64,000 nucleotides of DNA from JALYLC01 sp963743275 (GTDB lineage Bacteria; Actinomycetota; Thermoleophilia; Gaiellales; JALYLC01), in the NCBI GenBank assembly GCA_963743275.1, contig CAVUPB010000006.1, forward strand, positions 62,001 through 126,000, written 5' to 3'. The notes under the pieces are model-generated. The model did not search any database, was not told the origin of the DNA, and saw nothing but the letters and a program-made list of their open reading frames with translations. Position 1 is the first letter of the stretch. Each line of letters begins with the position of its first letter. Shown here one piece after another: positions 1 through 8,710 of the stretch. Made by a program: the position numbers and the translations under genes.

Positions 1-243
1 CGGATCGTGCTCGGCGGTGCGGTAGTTCGAGAGCCCCGCCCAGGTCGAGTCGCCGATCAGCGACCAGTTGTGGAAGCTGATCCAGAACGCGCCGACGATC
101 GGCAGGCCGACGAAGACCGTCAGGCCGAGCACGTCGGGCAGCAGGAACCCGTAGCCCACCAGGCGCTCCTGGCCGCGGAGCGTCCGCCACCAGGGGACGG
201 ACGGCTTGCGGCGCGCCCGCTGGGCCACGGGTGTTCCCGCCAT
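1..243 (-). CDS. Sugar ABC transporter permease, N-terminal fragment
   Basis: This is the first 81 residues of a membrane permease whose remainder lies beyond the left edge of the window. It has a short basic tail (about 25 residues), then a hydrophobic helix reading GYGFLLPDVLGLTVFVGLPI, then the FWISFHNWSLIG stretch. That order is typical of MalF/UgpA-type inner-membrane subunits of carbohydrate ABC importers. The ATG at 241-243 is 3 bp downstream of the stop of the solute-binding protein gene, so the two form one operon. The substrate cannot be read from this fragment. The neighbouring sugar isomerases and kinase point to a monosaccharide or a related polyol. Confidence 0.85.
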   Translation of the reverse strand, partial: MAGTPVAQRARRKPSVPWWRTLRGQERLVGYGFLLPDVLGLTVFVGLPIVGAFWISFHNWSLIGDSTWAGLSNYRTAEHDP

Positions 244-246
244 CGT

Positions 247-1588
247 TCAGTGAGCTCCCTTGTAGGTCGCAAGGAAGCGGTCGACGCCGTCGGCCGCGAG
301 CTTCGCCGAATCCGCGCCCGACTTGCCCGAGAACATCGAGGCCTGCAGCCCGTCGGAGACGGCCTTCAGCATCTGCGACGAGTAGCGCGGCTCGGCCCGC
401 GAGATCGGGAGCAGCGTGTTCTGGAAGACCTTGTGCTGCGGCGAGTTGAACTGCGGCGCGCACGAGGCCCGCACGTCGGAGCGGGTCGAGAACTCGGTGT
501 TGGCCACGCACGCCCACGCGTGCGGGAACTTCGTCTGCGTGATCCACTGCCAGCGCGTGAACGCCTTGGCCGCGTCGAGGTTCTTGGAGTGGCCGTTGAG
601 CATCTGCATCCAGCCGCCGTAGACGCTCACGGGCTTGTGCCCGTTGTGCCCGGGGACGGGGAAGACCGAGTATGGCGTCTTCTTCTTCTCCGCCCCGAGG
701 ATCTGGACGCCCCAGAAGCCGCAGATCTGCATGGCCGTGTCGCCACGGCTGATGTGGGTGATGTCGTTCGAGGCGGTCGCCAGCTTCTTGGGCGAGGAGC
801 CGTCGCGCACGAGATCGCCCCAGAGCTGGAACGCGGAGGCCGCCTGCGGCGTGCGCAGGAGCGACTTCTTCCAGTTCTTGTCGACGACCTCGCCGCCCGC
901 GCTCCACAGGAACGACCACCAGGCGAAGTCGCCGTACGCGCCGGGCGAGGGCTCGATGATCATGCCCGACCGCTTCGACGTCGTCAGCTCCTTCGCCGCG
1001 GAGCGCAGGTCCTCCCAGGTCTTCGGCACCTTGATGCCGGCCTTCTCGAAGAAGTCCGTGCGGTAGTAGATGCCCATCGGGCTCTGCTCGAACGGGATCG
1101 CCTTGATCTTGCCGGCGACCGTGACCGCGTCGATCGCGGCCTTGGAGAACTTCGCCTTCTGGGCTCCCATGACGTCGCCGACGTCGGCGGCGACGCCGTT
1201 CGTGACGAAGTCGAGCATCGTGCTCGCGCTGACCCAGAACATGTCCGGGCCGTTGCCGCTCGCGAACGCCGTCGTGAGCTTCGTGCCGTTCGTGTAGTCG
1301 TCGAACGGGAACGTGCTCAGCTTCACCTGGATGTCCGGGTTCGCCGCGTTCCACTGCTTGATGATCGGCTTGATCGTGTTGTCGGCGGGGTTGTCGTCGA
1401 ACTTCCAGTAGTTCAGCGTGATGGCCTTGGAGCGCCTGCACCCGCCGGGGCGCCGCCACCGCGCTGCCCGCGCCGAGCGCTCCGAGCCCGAGCCCCGCGG
1501 CGACCGCACTCTGCGCGAGGCGACGCCGGCTGATCCGGGTGCCGTCCGCGAGGGGCCCGCTCGTTCCGGTCCGCTCCCTTTCGATCAT
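247..1588 (-). CDS. Extracellular sugar-binding protein of an ABC importer (one frame break)
   Basis: Periplasm/cell-surface ligand-binding component of the carbohydrate importer whose permease follows. The ATG at 1588 has a strong AGGAG ribosome site and opens a twin-arginine signal (SRRRLAQSAVAAGLGLGALG). About 50 residues in, near 1425-1440, the reading frame changes. The mature part, beginning AITLNYWKFDDNPADN, then runs unbroken to 247 and looks like a family 1 solute-binding protein (FASGNGPDMFWVS, PMGIYYRTDFFEKAGI, KTWEDLRSAAKEL). One extra base near 1430 would explain the break, since signal and mature part each have intact coding character. Total length of about 447 residues is normal. 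A sigma70-like promoter lies at 1646-1674 on this strand. Confidence 0.88.
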
Positions 1589-1645
1589 GCGGGATCTCCT
1601 TCCCTTCCATCGACTGAACGGTGGGCAAGATTTCGATTTCCGGCG

Positions 1646-1674
1646 ACTGTAGATCGCGGCCCTGCGGAAGTCAA
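1646..1674 (-). promoter_or_regulatory. Sigma70-type promoter for the ABC importer
   Basis: On the minus strand a -35 box TTGACT (1669-1674) and a -10 box TACAGT (1646-1651) are separated by exactly 17 bases. They lie about 60 bases upstream of the solute-binding protein ATG. The promoter is divergent from the one at 1762-1790, so a shared regulator (perhaps the AraC protein at 5072-5914) could control both sides. Read from sequence only. Confidence 0.6.
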
Positions 1675-1761
1675 GCACCGCGAGTTCAACGGCTCGCGCC
1701 GCCATCGAGCCTGCGGTCGGCCGGCGGCCCCGATCGGCGCAGTTCCTGGGATTCGCGCGTC

Positions 1762-1790
1762 TTGACGGGATCGCCGGAGAGCGCTATACA
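1762..1790 (+). promoter_or_regulatory. Sigma70-type promoter for the isomerase operon
   Basis: TTGACG (1762-1767) and TATACA (1785-1790) are separated by exactly 17 bases, an excellent match to housekeeping promoters. Transcription would start near 1797 and leave a leader of about 40 bases before the ATG at 1837. Confidence 0.7.
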
Positions 1791-1814
1791 AGCACGATCA
1801 GTTGCAGATATCGT

Positions 1815-1826
1815 TCTCTAGAGAGA
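1815..1826 (+). promoter_or_regulatory. 12-bp palindrome overlapping the ribosome site (candidate operator)
   Basis: TCTCTAGAGAGA is a perfect dyad just downstream of the predicted transcription start. It overlaps the purine-rich GAGAGAGG ribosome site of the gene at 1837. It could be a repressor operator or a small hairpin occluding the ribosome site. The palindrome is seen directly; the function is inferred. Confidence 0.4.
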
Positions 1827-1836
1827 GGTGCGCTCG

Positions 1837-3255
1837 ATGCCGAAGGTGGGACTCCTCACCGTCTCTGACGGCCGCGCTTCGGTGCACGGCGACGTGGGCG
1901 CGTACGCATTGGCGAGCGAGGAACGCGTGGCCCGGGCGCTCGAGGCCGCGGGGCACACGCTGGCGCGCGCCGACGAGGTCGTGTGGACGAACGAGCTCGC
2001 CGTGCGCGAGGCCCGGCGCGTCGCCGACGCCCGCCCCGACCTGACGATCGTCAACATCCCCGTGTGGGCGTTCCCGCACTTCTCGATGATCGCGGCGCGC
2101 GAGACACCGGGCCCGCTGCTGCTGTTCTCGAACGTCGATCCGCAGTTCCCGGGCATGGTCGGGATGCTGGCCGCCGCGGGGGCGCTCGATCAGATCGGGC
2201 GCGTCTACGGCCGGGCCTGGGGCGACATCTCCGACCCGCAGGTGCTCGCCCGCGTCGGGCAGCACGTCAGCGCGGGCGCGGCGATCAGCGGCCTGCGCGG
2301 CACCACGTTCGGTCGCATCGGCGGGCGGCCCATGGGCATGTACACGGCGGTCTCGAACCCGGACCAGTGGATGCGCACCTTCGGCGTCGACGTCGAGGAG
2401 ATCGACCAGTGGGAGCTCGTGCGCCGCAGCGAGGCCGTGGAGGCGACGCGCGTCGTGGCCGCGCGCAAGTGGCTCGAGACGCACGCGGCCGGCGTCCACT
2501 ACGACGGCGGGCGCCTGACCCCCGAGCTGCTCGAGCGGCAGATCCGCTCCTACTACGCGATGCGCGAGCTGATCGACGAGTGGCATCTCGACTTCTCCGG
2601 CATCAAGGCCCAGCCCGAGCTCACCGACCACTTCGCGACCATGGACGTCACCGAGGCGTTCCTCAACGACCCCTACGACTGGGACGGCCCCAAGGCGACG
2701 CACGTCTGCTCGACCGAGGCCGACATGGACGCGGCGCTGACGATGCAGATCCTGCGCAGCATCAGCAACACGCCGGTGCTGTTCGCCGACGTGCGCTACC
2801 ACCACGCCGAGCTCGACGTCTGGGATCTCTGCAACTCGGGGCAGCACGCGACCTGGTTTGCCGCGCGCAGCGACGACCCGGCCGAGAACATGCGGCACGT
2901 CCACCTCTACCCCGAGGACTTCTACTTCCCGGCCGGCGGCGCGTCGATCCACCACGTCGCCGCGCCCGGCGACTTCACGTTCGCGCGCCTGACCCGGCTC
3001 GACGGCCGCTACCGGATGCAGGTCATGCGCGGGGCGCTGCAGCAGTTCGACGACGCCCAGACCGAGACGCTCATGCGCGCGACGACCTACGTCTGGCCGC
3101 ACGCGTTCGCGCGCTTCGAGGCCGACGCCGGCGAGATCCTCGGCCGCTACGGCTCGAACCACATCCACGCCGTGCCGGGCGACCACGTCGAGACGCTGCG
3201 CAACGCCTGCCGCCTCGTCGACGTCGACTACGACGGCTTCGGCAGCGCGCGGTGA
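1837..3255 (+). CDS. L-fucose/L-arabinose isomerase family protein
   Basis: A 472-residue cytoplasmic enzyme resembling the FucI-type aldose-ketose isomerase fold. Recognisable blocks are FSGIKAQPELTDHFATMD, CSTEADMDAALTMQILRS and NTPVLFADVR. Likely metal-binding residues by comparison with fucose isomerases are E294 (STEAD), D318 (FADVR) and H442 near the C terminus (SNHIHAVPGDH). The start was set at ATG 1837 because GAGAGAGG lies 8 bases before it; an in-frame GTG at 1828 has no ribosome site. It heads a run with the TIM-barrel epimerase (7-bp gap) and a sugar kinase and is divergent from a sugar importer, so it probably opens catabolism of the imported sugar. The exact sugar cannot be told. 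Confidence 0.85.
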   Translation: MPKVGLLTVSDGRASVHGDVGAYALASEERVARALEAAGHTLARADEVVWTNELAVREARRVADARPDLTIVNIPVWAFPHFSMIAARETPGPLLLFSNVDPQFPGMVGMLAAAGALDQIGRVYGRAWGDISDPQVLARVGQHVSAGAAISGLRGTTFGRIGGRPMGMYTAVSNPDQWMRTFGVDVEEIDQWELVRRSEAVEATRVVAARKWLETHAAGVHYDGGRLTPELLERQIRSYYAMRELIDEWHLDFSGIKAQPELTDHFATMDVTEAFLNDPYDWDGPKATHVCSTEADMDAALTMQILRSISNTPVLFADVRYHHAELDVWDLCNSGQHATWFAARSDDPAENMRHVHLYPEDFYFPAGGASIHHVAAPGDFTFARLTRLDGRYRMQVMRGALQQFDDAQTETLMRATTYVWPHAFARFEADAGEILGRYGSNHIHAVPGDHVETLRNACRLVDVDYDGFGSAR

Positions 3256-3262
3256 CGGCTCG

Positions 3263-4111
3263 ATGGAGCTGAAGATCTTCCAGTCGATGTGGGGCCTGCA
3301 CGGGCTGCCGTGGCGCGGCGAGCGCGAGTGGACGCTCGACGAGCGCATCGACGCCGCGGCCGGCGCCGGGTTCGACGGGCTCAACCTCGAGGACGACGAT
3401 CCCGACCTGCGCCACATCGTCGCGCGGCTGGCCGAGCACGGCATGAGCTGGGTCATCTCGACGTTCCCGCGCAGCGTGGCGGAGCTGCGGCCCGCGCTCG
3501 AGCTCGTGGCCGAGATCGGCGCCGACCACGTCAACATCCAGCCGATGCCGCGACCGGCCTCGGTGCTGGAGGCGATCCCGCTCGTGCTCGGCTGGCAGAA
3601 GCTCGCCGACGAGGCGGGCATCCCGGTGCGCTTCGAGACGCATCGCGACCGCCTCACCACCGACCTGCTGTTCACGCTGCAGGTGATCGACGCCGTGCCG
3701 GACATCCGCCTCACGGCCGACCTCTCGCACTACCTCGTGGGCCGCGAGTTCCGCTACCCGGTGAGCGACGAGAACCACGCGCTGATCCACCGCATCCTCG
3801 ACCGGGCCGATGCGTTCCACGGCCGCGTGGCGTCGCGCGAGCAGGTGCAGGTCTCGCTCGCGTTCCCGCAGAACCGCAAGTGGCTCGACCTCTTCCTCGG
3901 CTGGTGGGAGGAGGGCTTCCGCCGCTGGCGCGCGGGAGCGAGCGAGGACGCGACCTGCGTGTTCACGGTCGAGCTCGGGCCGCCCGACTACGCGATCACG
4001 GGCGCCGACGGGCTCGAGCTGGGCGATCGCTGGGCCGAGGCCCTCCAGATGCGGTCGCTCGTGCGCGAGCTGTGGGATCGCATCGCCCGCGAGCCGGTTC
4101 CCGCGCCCTGA
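3263..4111 (+). CDS. Sugar phosphate isomerase/epimerase (xylose-isomerase-like TIM barrel)
   Basis: A 282-residue AP-endonuclease-2/xylose-isomerase-like TIM barrel protein. The family uses three or four acidic/His ligands for a divalent metal. E125 (RFETHRD), D153 and H156 (TADLSHY) and E237 (TVELGPP) fall where such ligands are expected. Members epimerise or isomerise keto-sugars, inosose or hydroxypyruvate. The gene follows the FucI-like isomerase by 7 bp and overlaps the kinase gene that follows, so the three are almost certainly co-transcribed and act in one pathway. Specific substrate unknown. Confidence 0.8.
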   Translation: MELKIFQSMWGLHGLPWRGEREWTLDERIDAAAGAGFDGLNLEDDDPDLRHIVARLAEHGMSWVISTFPRSVAELRPALELVAEIGADHVNIQPMPRPASVLEAIPLVLGWQKLADEAGIPVRFETHRDRLTTDLLFTLQVIDAVPDIRLTADLSHYLVGREFRYPVSDENHALIHRILDRADAFHGRVASREQVQVSLAFPQNRKWLDLFLGWWEEGFRRWRAGASEDATCVFTVELGPPDYAITGADGLELGDRWAEALQMRSLVRELWDRIAREPVPAP

Positions 4112-5088
4112 GCCCGCGCGGCGTCGTCCTCGCCGTCGACGGCGGCAACACGAAGACGATCGCGATCGCGGCCGGCCTCGACGGGACGGTGCTCGGCACC
4201 GGCACGGCCGGCTGCTCGAACATCTACGCGCCGGCCGCCTGGGAGGCCGACCCGCTGGGCGAGCTGGAGCGCGCGGCGCGGGGCGCACTCGCCGCGGCGG
4301 GCGCCGCCGGCAGCGACGTGGCGTTCGCCGTCCTCTCGCTCTCGGGCGCGGACTGGCCGGAGGACTTCGGCTACCTCGCCGGCGAGGCGCGCCGCCGTCT
4401 CGACCTGCGCCACTGCCTCGTCCTCAACGACGCGATCGGCGCGCTGCGCTGCGGCACGCCGGACGGCGTGGGGGTCTCGGCCGTGTGCGGGACGAGCGGC
4501 GCGCTGGGTGCCAGGCGGGCCGACGGCGCCACCTGGCACCTCGGCTTCTGGCCGCGCCGCAGCGCCGGGCACGCGCTCGGCCACGAGGCCCTGCGCGCGG
4601 TCGAGGAGGCGGGGCTCGGGCTCGCGCCGGCCACGTCGCTGACCCCGATCCTGACCGCGCTGCACGGCGCCGACGACGCGCTCGGCATGACGCACGCGCG
4701 CACCCGGCGCGACGCCCGGATCGCTCCGGCGTCGCCCACGCTCGCCGCCATCGTGCTCGACGAGGCGGAGGCCGGCGACGCCGTCGCGCTCGCCATCGTG
4801 TCGGGCGTCGCTCGGCAGCTCGGCGAGTACGCCGCCGTCTGCGCGCGCAGGCTCGGCATGTTCGAGCGGCCGTACACGCTCGTGCTCGCGGGCGGCCTCC
4901 TGCACCATCCGAGCCGTGTCATCCCCGAGGCGATCGCCCGCCTCCACCCGAACGCGACGATCGTCCGCGCGCAGGTCGAGCCCGGCGTGGGCGCGCTGCT
5001 GTGGGCGCTCGACCTGGCCGGCGCCGACGTGCCGCCGGAGATCGTGGCCGGGTCGCTGCCCGCGAGCCTCTTCACGTCGGCGCGCTGA
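4072..5088 (+). CDS. BadF/BadG/BcrA/BcrD-type ATPase, probable sugar kinase
   Basis: An actin-fold ATPase of the N-acetylglucosamine-kinase/BadF type. It has a phosphate-1 motif VDGGNTKT near residue 22, an adenosine/phosphate-2 region (SAVCGTSGALGA) and a late glycine block (LVLAGGLLHHPS). About 338 residues is normal for this family. The start is uncertain. The first standard codon in frame is GTG at 4072, overlapping the preceding gene by 40 bp. A CTG at 4108 that overlaps the upstream stop would give a tidier N terminus. In this context it likely phosphorylates the product of the two isomerases. The 3' end overlaps the convergent AraC-type gene by 17 bp. Confidence 0.78.
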   Translation: MGSHRPRAGSRALSPRGVVLAVDGGNTKTIAIAAGLDGTVLGTGTAGCSNIYAPAAWEADPLGELERAARGALAAAGAAGSDVAFAVLSLSGADWPEDFGYLAGEARRRLDLRHCLVLNDAIGALRCGTPDGVGVSAVCGTSGALGARRADGATWHLGFWPRRSAGHALGHEALRAVEEAGLGLAPATSLTPILTALHGADDALGMTHARTRRDARIAPASPTLAAIVLDEAEAGDAVALAIVSGVARQLGEYAAVCARRLGMFERPYTLVLAGGLLHHPSRVIPEAIARLHPNATIVRAQVEPGVGALLWALDLAGADVPPEIVAGSLPASLFTSAR

Positions 5089-5914
5089 GACCCCGCGCTC
5101 GCGCCCGGCTGCGCAGGTCGGTGGGCGCCATCCCGGTGGCCTCGCGCACGCGGCGCGAGAAGTGGTGGCTGGTCTGGAAGCCGGTGCGGCGCGCGATCTC
5201 GCCCACCGAGAGGCCCGTCTCCTCGAGCAGCTCGACCCCGCGCTGCACGCGGCGGCTCCAGAGGTAGCGGCCCGGCGTCGTCGCGACCTCCTGGCGGAAG
5301 AGCCGGATCAGATGCGCGGGACTGACCGCGGCGGCCTCGGCGAGCACGTCGAGATCGAGCGGCGAGCCGAGGTGCGCGTCGATGTGCTGCAGCGCCCGCT
5401 CGACCGGGCCCGCGTAGATCACGCCGCGCCCCTCGGCGAGCTCGGCCTCGCCCACGAACTGGTAGAGCATCCGCAGCGTGAGGAACGCCTCGATCTCGCT
5501 CCGGCTGGGCAGGCGCGAGGCGCTCAGCTCGAGCAGCTCGTGCATCTCGCGCGTCAGCGTGCTCGAGAGCCGGATCACGCGCGGGAGCCGCGCCATGCGC
5601 TCGATCATGGGCGCCGGGTAGCCGTCGGTCGACCACAGGTGCACCCAGCTGTGGTGCGTCTCGGTGCTCGTCGAGAAGGCGAAGCGGTGACGGTGGCCGG
5701 GCAGCAGCAGGCACGCGCTGCCGGCCGGCGCCTCGTGGCGGGCGCCGTCGATCCAGAAGGACATCGTCCCCGAGTGCACGAGCCCGAGCTCGATCGTCGG
5801 CTGGACGAGCGGGCCGTAGGTGCTGCCGGCGGGATAGACGATCTCCCCGCAGGTGACCGTCGTGCGGCTTCCCGCGAGGATGCCCGTGATCATCTCCGGC
5901 ACGCGCGACCCCAT
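5072..5914 (-). CDS. AraC-family transcriptional regulator
   Basis: A 280-residue regulator with an N-terminal cupin-like sensory domain (residues about 15-110, including GTMSFWIDGARHEAPAGSAC). The C-terminal double helix-turn-helix is typical of AraC/XylS proteins (DLDVLAEAAAVSPAHLIRLF and then SVGEIARRTGFQTSHHFSRR). An effector, probably the sugar handled by this locus, would bind the cupin. The start at 5914 gives MGSRVPEMITG; longer versions read into the promoter region of the divergent dioxygenase gene. It probably controls the sugar genes on one or both sides. Confidence 0.88.
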   Translation of the reverse strand: MGSRVPEMITGILAGSRTTVTCGEIVYPAGSTYGPLVQPTIELGLVHSGTMSFWIDGARHEAPAGSACLLLPGHRHRFAFSTSTETHHSWVHLWSTDGYPAPMIERMARLPRVIRLSSTLTREMHELLELSASRLPSRSEIEAFLTLRMLYQFVGEAELAEGRGVIYAGPVERALQHIDAHLGSPLDLDVLAEAAAVSPAHLIRLFRQEVATTPGRYLWSRRVQRGVELLEETGLSVGEIARRTGFQTSHHFSRRVREATGMAPTDLRSRARARGLSAPT

Positions 5915-6029
5915 GAGACGATCATCCTGGACACCGATTCGCGAACCTCGTCCATTGCCTTCTCCGGCTGGCGCGTCATCATATACAGGAGCAGGCAGAA
6001 ATCGATCTTCCACCAGGGGGCCCGAGCGG

Positions 6030-6941
6030 ATGGCGACGCAACTCACGGAGCGACTCGAAGCGCTGAGCCGTCAGTACGCCGAGGACGGCTACCTGGTCAT
6101 CGAGAACGCGCTCACGCCGGAGGAGATCGAGGAGATCCGGCACGAGACGACCGCGATCTGCCGCGGCGAGGTCGGCGCCGTCATGGGCGTCAACCCGCCG
6201 GCGCCGGGCGCGACGGACGACGAGGTCATCGCCCGCTACCTCTGCATCCACCACCCGCACAAGATCTCGGAGGTGATGCAGCGCTACATGCTGCACCCGG
6301 CCGTCGTCGACGTGCTCACCTCCGTGATCGGCCCCAACGTCAAGAGCATGCAGTCGATGCTCTTCATCAAGGCCTCCGGCAAGCCCGGCCAGGCCTGGCA
6401 CCAGGACGAGAACTTCATCCCGACGCGCGACCGCACGCTCACCGGCGCATGGATCGCGCTCGACGACGCGACGACCGAGAACGGCTGCCTGTGGGTGATC
6501 CCGGGCTCGCACAAGGACGGCGTGCTGTGGCCGACGCGCGAGACGACGGACGAGCGCTTCGACTGCGCCGACGAGGCCGTCGGCTTCCCCTACAGCGACG
6601 ACGACCAGGTGGCGGTGACCGTGCCCGCCGGCAGCATCGTCTTCTTCAACGGCTACCTCCTGCACCGCTCCCTGCCCAACACGACGAAGAGCGGCTACCG
6701 GCGCGCGCTCGTCTATCACTACATGAGCGCGGAGTCGCTGCTCGCGTGGAGCCACGCGCGCGAGGACTTCCGCGACGTCGTGCTGGTCGCCGGCCGCGAC
6801 CCCTACGCCTGGAAGGGCGTCGAGCGGCTCGCCTCGCCGCAGGTCCGCCCCGAGGGCTTCGGCGGCTGCGCCTGGGTCGAGGAAGAGGACATCGTCGAGG
6901 CGCTCAAGGCGGCCGAAGCCGGCGCGGACTCGGCGGAGTAG
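6030..6941 (+). CDS. Phytanoyl-CoA dioxygenase (PhyH) family protein 1
   Basis: A 303-residue Fe(II)/2-oxoglutarate oxygenase. The iron-binding triad is complete: H124 and D126 in WHQDE, and the distal H212 in YLLHRSLPN followed by the arginine pair of GYRR. The N terminus EDGYLVIENALTPEEIEEIR is characteristic of PhyH. These enzymes hydroxylate or demethylate diverse small molecules, so phytanoyl-CoA need not be the substrate. It is followed by a close paralogue after only 3 bases. Tandem retention suggests a heteromer or two consecutive oxidations. The ATG at 6030 sits behind an AGGGGG ribosome site. Confidence 0.88.
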   Translation: MATQLTERLEALSRQYAEDGYLVIENALTPEEIEEIRHETTAICRGEVGAVMGVNPPAPGATDDEVIARYLCIHHPHKISEVMQRYMLHPAVVDVLTSVIGPNVKSMQSMLFIKASGKPGQAWHQDENFIPTRDRTLTGAWIALDDATTENGCLWVIPGSHKDGVLWPTRETTDERFDCADEAVGFPYSDDDQVAVTVPAGSIVFFNGYLLHRSLPNTTKSGYRRALVYHYMSAESLLAWSHAREDFRDVVLVAGRDPYAWKGVERLASPQVRPEGFGGCAWVEEEDIVEALKAAEAGADSAE

Positions 6942-6944
6942 GCG

Positions 6945-7847
6945 GTGGCGACGCAACTCTCGCGACCCGCAGCGGGGTCGCTCGGCGACCTGTACCGCGA
7001 GCAGGGCTACCTGGTCGTGCCCGGCGCACTGACGCCGGAGCAGATCGAGGAGATCAAGCGCGACGCCGTGGCGCTCTGCCGCGGAGCCTACGGCGAGATC
7101 CCCGGCATGACGCCGGCCGCGCCCGGCGAGTCGGACGACGAGGTCATCGCGCGCTACCTGTGCATCCACCACCCGCACAAGAAGTCGGCGCTGCTGCACC
7201 GCTACCTGTCGCTGCCGGCGATCGTCGACGTGCTCACGGAGATCATCGGGCCCAACGTGAAGTGCATGCAGTCGATGCTCTTCATCAAGGCCTCGGGCAA
7301 GCCGGGCCAGGCCTGGCACCAGGACGAGTACTTCATCGCCACGCGCGACCGCTCGCTCACGGGCGCGTGGATGGCGCTCGACGACGCGACGACCGAGAAC
7401 GGCTGCCTGTGGGTGATCCCCGGCTCGCACAAGCAGGGCGTGCTGTGGCCGACCGAGAAGACCGAGGACGAGCGCTTCGACTGCACCGACGAGTCGGTCG
7501 GCTTCCCCTACACGGCGGCCGACGAGGTGCCGGTCGAGGTCGAGGCCGGGTCGATCGTGTTCTTCAACGGCTACCTCCTGCACCGCTCGCTGCCGAACAC
7601 GACGAAGAGCGGCTACCGGCGCTCGCTCGTCAACCACTACATGAGCGCGGAGTCCCTGCTGCCGAACGGCCAGGAGTTCTCGTTCGAGCGCGCCGACAAC
7701 CGCGACATCGTGCTCGTCGCGGGCACCGATCCGTACGCCTTCAAGGGCCTCGAGACGAAGGTCAAGACGCAGATCCGGCCGGAGCGCATGGGCGGCTGCG
7801 TGTGGGTCGACGATGACGACGAGGCGCTCCCCGGGCGCCGTGCCTAG
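6945..7847 (+). CDS. Phytanoyl-CoA dioxygenase (PhyH) family protein 2, tandem paralogue
   Basis: A 300-residue paralogue of the preceding dioxygenase. Long blocks are shared, for example around WHQDE and FNGYLLHRSLPNTTKSGYRR. Iron ligands H125, D127 and H213 are all present. It starts with GTG three bases after the upstream stop and overlaps the PanB-like gene that follows by 35 bp, so the three are translationally linked. The main differences are at the N terminus and in the segment near residue 240, where this copy has an insert (LPNGQEFSFERADNRD). This suggests separate substrates or partner roles. Confidence 0.87.
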   Translation: MATQLSRPAAGSLGDLYREQGYLVVPGALTPEQIEEIKRDAVALCRGAYGEIPGMTPAAPGESDDEVIARYLCIHHPHKKSALLHRYLSLPAIVDVLTEIIGPNVKCMQSMLFIKASGKPGQAWHQDEYFIATRDRSLTGAWMALDDATTENGCLWVIPGSHKQGVLWPTEKTEDERFDCTDESVGFPYTAADEVPVEVEAGSIVFFNGYLLHRSLPNTTKSGYRRSLVNHYMSAESLLPNGQEFSFERADNRDIVLVAGTDPYAFKGLETKVKTQIRPERMGGCVWVDDDDEALPGRRA

Positions 7848-8643
7848 CGTGAAGCGCGCGAAGCTCACCGTCGCGGATCTGCTCGCCGGGCGCGGAGCCG
7901 TGCAGCGGACGAACGTCTTCGTCGTCAGCCCGGAGGAGGCCGAGGCGGCCGAGCGGGCCGGGATCGACATGATCACGGTCGACGGCCGGCTGCTGACGCC
8001 CGAGATTCGCGCGGCCGCACCGGACACGTTCTTCATCGGCGGCCTGGCGTTCGGGCATCTCGCCACGACCGACGAGTACCTGCGCGCCGCGTGCGATCTC
8101 TACGAGCTCGGGTGCGATGCCTTCTACTGCGCGGCCGGGCTCGGCACGATCGAGCGCCTGAGCGCCGAGCGGCTGCCGATCGTCGGGCATGTCGGGCTCA
8201 TTCCCTGGCACGTCACGTGGACGGGCGGCTACCGGGCGGTCGGCAAGACGGCCGAGAGCGCGCTCGAGGTCTGGCGGCAGGTGCAGCGGCTCGAGGATGC
8301 GGGGGCGTTCGGCGCCGAGATCGAGGTCGTGCCGCCGCCGGTCGCGGCCGCGATCTCGGCGCGGACGTCGCTGTTCCTCATCTCGATGGGGTCGGGCGGC
8401 GGGTGCCACGCGCAGTACCTCTTCGCGGAGGACATCCTGGGTACGAACACCGGGCACTACCCGCGGCATTCGAAGCGCTACGCCGACCTTGCGGCGGAGT
8501 ACGCGCGGCTGCAGGAGCTGCGCGTGGCGGCGTTCGAGGCGTTCGCGAGCGAGGTCGCGAGCGGGGCCTTCCCCGGCGACGGCAACGTGGTGGCGATCGA
8601 CGCCGAAGAGTTGGCGTCGTTCAGCGCCGCGCTCGACGGTTGA
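7813..8643 (+). CDS. Divergent PanB-like (ketopantoate hydroxymethyltransferase superfamily) protein
   Basis: A 276-residue protein whose middle matches PanB closely: VGHVGLIPWHVTWTGGYRAV, then VGKTAESALE, then EDAGAFGAEIEVVP with the general-base-type glutamate (E171). The N-terminal half is different. The PanB metal-site segments (GDSLG, DMPF and VKIEGG) are replaced by VDGRLL, GGLAFG and YCAAGL, so at least two usual metal/substrate residues are missing. It probably acts on another 2-oxo acid or phosphoenolpyruvate-like compound and is not the pantothenate enzyme. It overlaps the second PhyH gene, which ties it to the sugar/dioxygenase pathway. A later GTG at 7849 is an alternative start. 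Confidence 0.72.
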   Translation: MTTRRSPGAVPSVKRAKLTVADLLAGRGAVQRTNVFVVSPEEAEAAERAGIDMITVDGRLLTPEIRAAAPDTFFIGGLAFGHLATTDEYLRAACDLYELGCDAFYCAAGLGTIERLSAERLPIVGHVGLIPWHVTWTGGYRAVGKTAESALEVWRQVQRLEDAGAFGAEIEVVPPPVAAAISARTSLFLISMGSGGGCHAQYLFAEDILGTNTGHYPRHSKRYADLAAEYARLQELRVAAFEAFASEVASGAFPGDGNVVAIDAEELASFSAALDG

Positions 8644-8710
8644 CGGCGGAAGAACGGCAGCGATCGCAGCGCTGGCTGGCCGCCCGGCCACCACGAGCTC
8701 GCGCCGAAGA

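Noticed and set aside
5982..5987. TATACA as the promoter of the first PhyH gene
   Set aside because: It is a good -10 box, but no acceptable -35 exists at 16-19 bases; TTGCCT is 21 bases away. Left out as a feature.
7813..8643. Calling the gene panB for pantothenate synthesis
   Set aside because: Several metal/substrate segments are replaced and the operon is catabolic; family membership is kept, the specific function is not.
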